Shown piece after piece: positions 5,855 to 8,024 of a stretch of DNA of 8,024 nt. The position numbers were made by a program, and so were the translations under genes. The DNA lies in assembly GCA_011049385.1 (NCBI GenBank), contig DSBX01000048.1, positions 1 to 8,024 on the forward strand, given 5' to 3'. The DNA comes from Caldifarciminota bacterium. GTDB taxonomy: Bacteria > Hydrothermota > Tepidihabitantia > Tepidihabitantales > Tepidihabitantaceae. Under the pieces are notes generated by a model. That model made no database searches and had not been told where the DNA came from. It saw nothing but the letters and a program-made list of their open reading frames with translations. Position 1 is the stretch's first letter. Each line of letters begins with the position of its first letter.

Positions 5855-7191
5855 ATTGAGCCTGCTCCCAGGGTTAAGATCACATCGCCCGGCCGCGCGG
5901 CCCGGGCGACATCTACCGCCAGCTTCTCGATAACGGACAGATGGTGCAGCTCGATGCCTTCCCGCCCATCCCGCCGGACCGCCTCGACAATCACCTTTTC
6001 GTCCGCATCCGGCAGGGGTTCCTCGGACGCGGCGTAAACTCGCGTGACGAAGACGACATCGGCCGCGTCGAAGGCGACGCCGAACTCCGAACCCAGGTGT
6101 CGCGTACGCGAGTAGCGGTGCGGCTCGAACACAACCACCAGCCGCCGGTCCGGGAAGGCGTGCCGGAGCGCCTCGACCGTCACTCGGACCTCGGTCGGGT
6201 GATGGCCGTAGTCGTCAAACACCTCGATGCCGCCCTTCTCTCCCTTGCGCTCCAGCCGGCGGTGCACACCCGCGAAGGTGAGAAGCGCCTGCTCGACAAC
6301 CCTGGGCTCGACGCCCAGTTCCAGCGCGACCGCGACCGCGGCCAGCGCGTTCTGAATGTTGTGCCGGCCCGGCATCGGCACGCTGAACCGGCCCCGCGCC
6401 CGGCCCCGGACCAGGAGCGTGAAGGCCGAACTGAACGCGTATTCCTGAACGTCCCGAACCGTCAGGTCCGCCGGCGTCTCCAGCCCGTAGGAAACGACCC
6501 GGCGCTTGACGCGCGAACGGATGGCACGCACCGCCGGCGAGTCCGTGCAGAGTATGACACTGCCATAGAAAGGCACCCGGTTCACGAAGCTGACGAAGGT
6601 GCGCCGAATGTCGGCCAGGTTCTTGTAGAAGTCAAGGTGTTCGGCCTCGATGTTCGTCACCACCGCTATCGAAGGATAGAGCACGAGGAAGGAACGGTCG
6701 CTCTCGTCTGCCTCGGCGACGAGGTATTCCGACTGCCCGAGCCGCGCCCCGGCGCCCGCGCCCAGCACCCGGCCGCCCACCACCGTCGTCGGGTCCAACC
6801 CGGCCCGCTCCAGCACGTGGCCGACCAGCGAGGTCACCGTCGTCTTGCCGTGACTGCCCGAAACCGCGACCGAGAACTTCAGGCGCATCAACTCGGCCAG
6901 CATCTCGGCCCGCCGGATGACCGGCACCCCCTGCTCGCGGGCCGCGACCATCTCCGGGTTGTCGCTGCCGATTGCGGTCGAGAAGACGACAACCTCGGCT
7001 CCGAGACAGTGCTCGGCCCGATGACCGATGCTGACCCGCACCCCGGCCTCGGCCAGTCGTCTCGTCATCTCGCTCTCGGCCAGGTCCGAACCGGAAACCT
7101 CAAAGCCCAGGTTCTGGAGCAACAGCGCGATGCCGCTCATCCCGACCCCGCCGACGCCGATGAAATGCACGCGCCTCAGCCGGCCAAGCAT
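5818..7191 (-). CDS. murC: UDP-N-acetylmuramate--L-alanine ligase MurC
   Basis: MurC joins L-alanine to UDP-MurNAc using ATP, the first peptide-stem step of cytoplasmic peptidoglycan synthesis. It has 457 residues, the usual family size. The N-terminal UDP-binding Rossmann domain opens with VHFIGVGGVGMSGIA (8-22). The central ATP domain has the P-loop GSHGKTT (112-118), ADESD (161-165) and HNIQNALAA (277-285). The C-terminal domain has FAGVHRRLE (306-314), FDDYGHHPTEV (325-335), FEPHRYSRT (355-363) and LGAGSIW (441-447). The DDYGHHP and EPHRYSRT motifs separate MurC from MurD, MurE and MurF. GAGGAG at 7200-7205 lies 8 nt before the ATG at 7191. The gene overlaps the end of murG by 16 nt and the start of murB by 37 nt, in keeping with one coupled transcript. 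No key residue appears to be missing. Confidence 0.97.
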   Translation of the reverse strand: MLGRLRRVHFIGVGGVGMSGIALLLQNLGFEVSGSDLAESEMTRRLAEAGVRVSIGHRAEHCLGAEVVVFSTAIGSDNPEMVAAREQGVPVIRRAEMLAELMRLKFSVAVSGSHGKTTVTSLVGHVLERAGLDPTTVVGGRVLGAGAGARLGQSEYLVAEADESDRSFLVLYPSIAVVTNIEAEHLDFYKNLADIRRTFVSFVNRVPFYGSVILCTDSPAVRAIRSRVKRRVVSYGLETPADLTVRDVQEYAFSSAFTLLVRGRARGRFSVPMPGRHNIQNALAAVAVALELGVEPRVVEQALLTFAGVHRRLERKGEKGGIEVFDDYGHHPTEVRVTVEALRHAFPDRRLVVVFEPHRYSRTRHLGSEFGVAFDAADVVFVTRVYAASEEPLPDADEKVIVEAVRRDGREGIELHHLSVIEKLAVDVARAARPGDVILTLGAGSIWQTGEQILNAL

Positions 7192-8024
7192 CGCTCAATC
7201 TCCTCGGCCGCGGCAACGGCAGCATCGGGCTTGGCCGCCCGCCGGGCCGCATCCGACATCCGCTGGCGCCGACCTTCGTCGTCCAACAGCAGCTTGAGTT
7301 CACTGGAAAGCCCGGACAGGCGGCACTCGTCCATCGTTGAAGCGGCACCGAGCGAAGCGAGGTACTGGGCGTTGGCCTCCTGGTGCCGGTCGGTGGCATG
7401 AGGGAAGGGGACGAGTATCGCCGGGATGCCGAAGGCGGCCAACTCCGACACCGCCATGCCGCCTGCCCGGGAAACGGCAACCGTCGCCCGCCGGTACAGT
7501 TCGTGGGGGCGGTCGGTGAAATCAACCAGTTCGACATTGCCGCCCCGGGCCACCGAGCGCACCATATCGAAATCGCGCCGGCCGGTGAGCAGGATAAACC
7601 GCGTGCCGGTCAAGACCGAAGCGGCGTCAAGGGCGGCGAAGGACAGCGCCCGCGCGCCGAGACTGCCGCCCAGCACCAGCACGGTCCGCCCGTCATCGGC
7701 GCGGCCGTCGGCGACGATTTCCGGGCGGAGCGGGTTACCGGTCACTGTCGTCCGGCCGCGCAGAGGAATCGCAAGCGGGAAGGCCAGTAGTACCCGGCGC
7801 GCGACCGGCGCGAACAGGCGCGTGACCCGGCCCGGCACCCGGTTCTGTTCGAGCAGAAAACTCGGCACGCCGCGCAGCCACGCCGCGGCCAACGGCCCGG
7901 CGCTGACATACCCGCCCGCCGCAACAACCGCGTCCGGGGCGCGACGCCGCACCACCGCCAGCGACGCGAACAGGCTGCGGATCATCACGAAAGGCCAGGC
8001 GGCCTTACGGGCCAAGCCCTTTCC
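7176..8024 (-). CDS. murG: Lipid II synthase MurG (5' end outside the window)
   Basis: MurG transfers GlcNAc from UDP-GlcNAc to lipid I on the cytoplasmic face of the inner membrane, making lipid II. About 282 codons are visible and the frame is open to the window edge. The N-terminal lipid-side domain start, with its GGTGGH motif, lies beyond it. Visible motifs are GGYVSAGPLAAA (bases about 7916-7881), LLEQNRVPG (about 7856-7830), TGNPLRPEI (about 7742-7716), LGGSLGARALS (about 7673-7641), SRAGGMAVSELAAFGIP (about 7472-7422) and the UDP-GlcNAc-binding HQEANAQYL (about 7385-7359). Compared with the E. coli protein, GGSQG reads GGSLG, HEQN reads LEQN, and the ALT segment before the conserved Glu reads GMA. 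The overall pattern still fits MurG rather than another GT-B enzyme, and the context beside murC confirms it. The stop overlaps murC by 16 nt. Confidence 0.95.
   Translation of the reverse strand, partial: GKGLARKAAWPFVMIRSLFASLAVVRRRAPDAVVAAGGYVSAGPLAAAWLRGVPSFLLEQNRVPGRVTRLFAPVARRVLLAFPLAIPLRGRTTVTGNPLRPEIVADGRADDGRTVLVLGGSLGARALSFAALDAASVLTGTRFILLTGRRDFDMVRSVARGGNVELVDFTDRPHELYRRATVAVSRAGGMAVSELAAFGIPAILVPFPHATDRHQEANAQYLASLGAASTMDECRLSGLSSELKLLLDDEGRRQRMSDAARRAAKPDAAVAAAEEIERCLAG

Noticed and set aside
5941..7401. Long + strand open frame of about 486 codons opposite murC
   Set aside because: It is a shadow of murC and the end of murG: no domain pattern, with composition typical of an antisense frame.

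Overview
The window is a high-GC (roughly two-thirds G+C by eye), almost gene-saturated stretch of a Gram-negative bacterial chromosome. It holds two convergent blocks. The + strand pair (22-2471) encodes exported proteins of the style found in the FCB-related lineages. The first has a CARDB-like and a NEW3-like domain and ends in a FlgD-Ig/type IX-type C-terminal module with an NYPNPF motif. The second is a PorV/UPF0164-type outer-membrane beta-barrel carrying two extra C-terminal beta-sandwich domains. This combination, with high GC and a compact dcw cluster, suggests an uncultured FCB-affiliated or neighbouring candidate phylum. A high-GC WOR-3-like lineage is my best guess, but the sequence alone does not fix the taxonomy.

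The - strand block (8024 down to 2481) is a division and cell wall (dcw) cluster read in the order murG (5' end beyond the window), murC, murB, ftsA, ftsZ. The first four genes overlap one another by 16, 37 and 32 nt, so they look like one translationally coupled unit. A 94-nt spacer separates ftsA from ftsZ and carries a repeat-like sequence. MurB and MurC act in the cytoplasm on UDP-MurNAc precursors, MurG adds GlcNAc to lipid I to give lipid II, and FtsA tethers FtsZ to the membrane to build the Z-ring. No ddl or ftsQ lies between murB and ftsA, where many bacteria keep them.

The two blocks converge with only 9 nt between the stop of the barrel gene and the stop of ftsZ. There are no tRNA or rRNA genes, CRISPR arrays, transposases or gene-free stretches over 100 nt. 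I did not find an undescribed biological system. The points most worth a second look are the CTD-protein/PorV-like gene pair, the barrel-plus-sandwich fusion, the missing ftsQ, the repeat-like ftsA-ftsZ spacer, and lineage-specific features in MurB and MurG.
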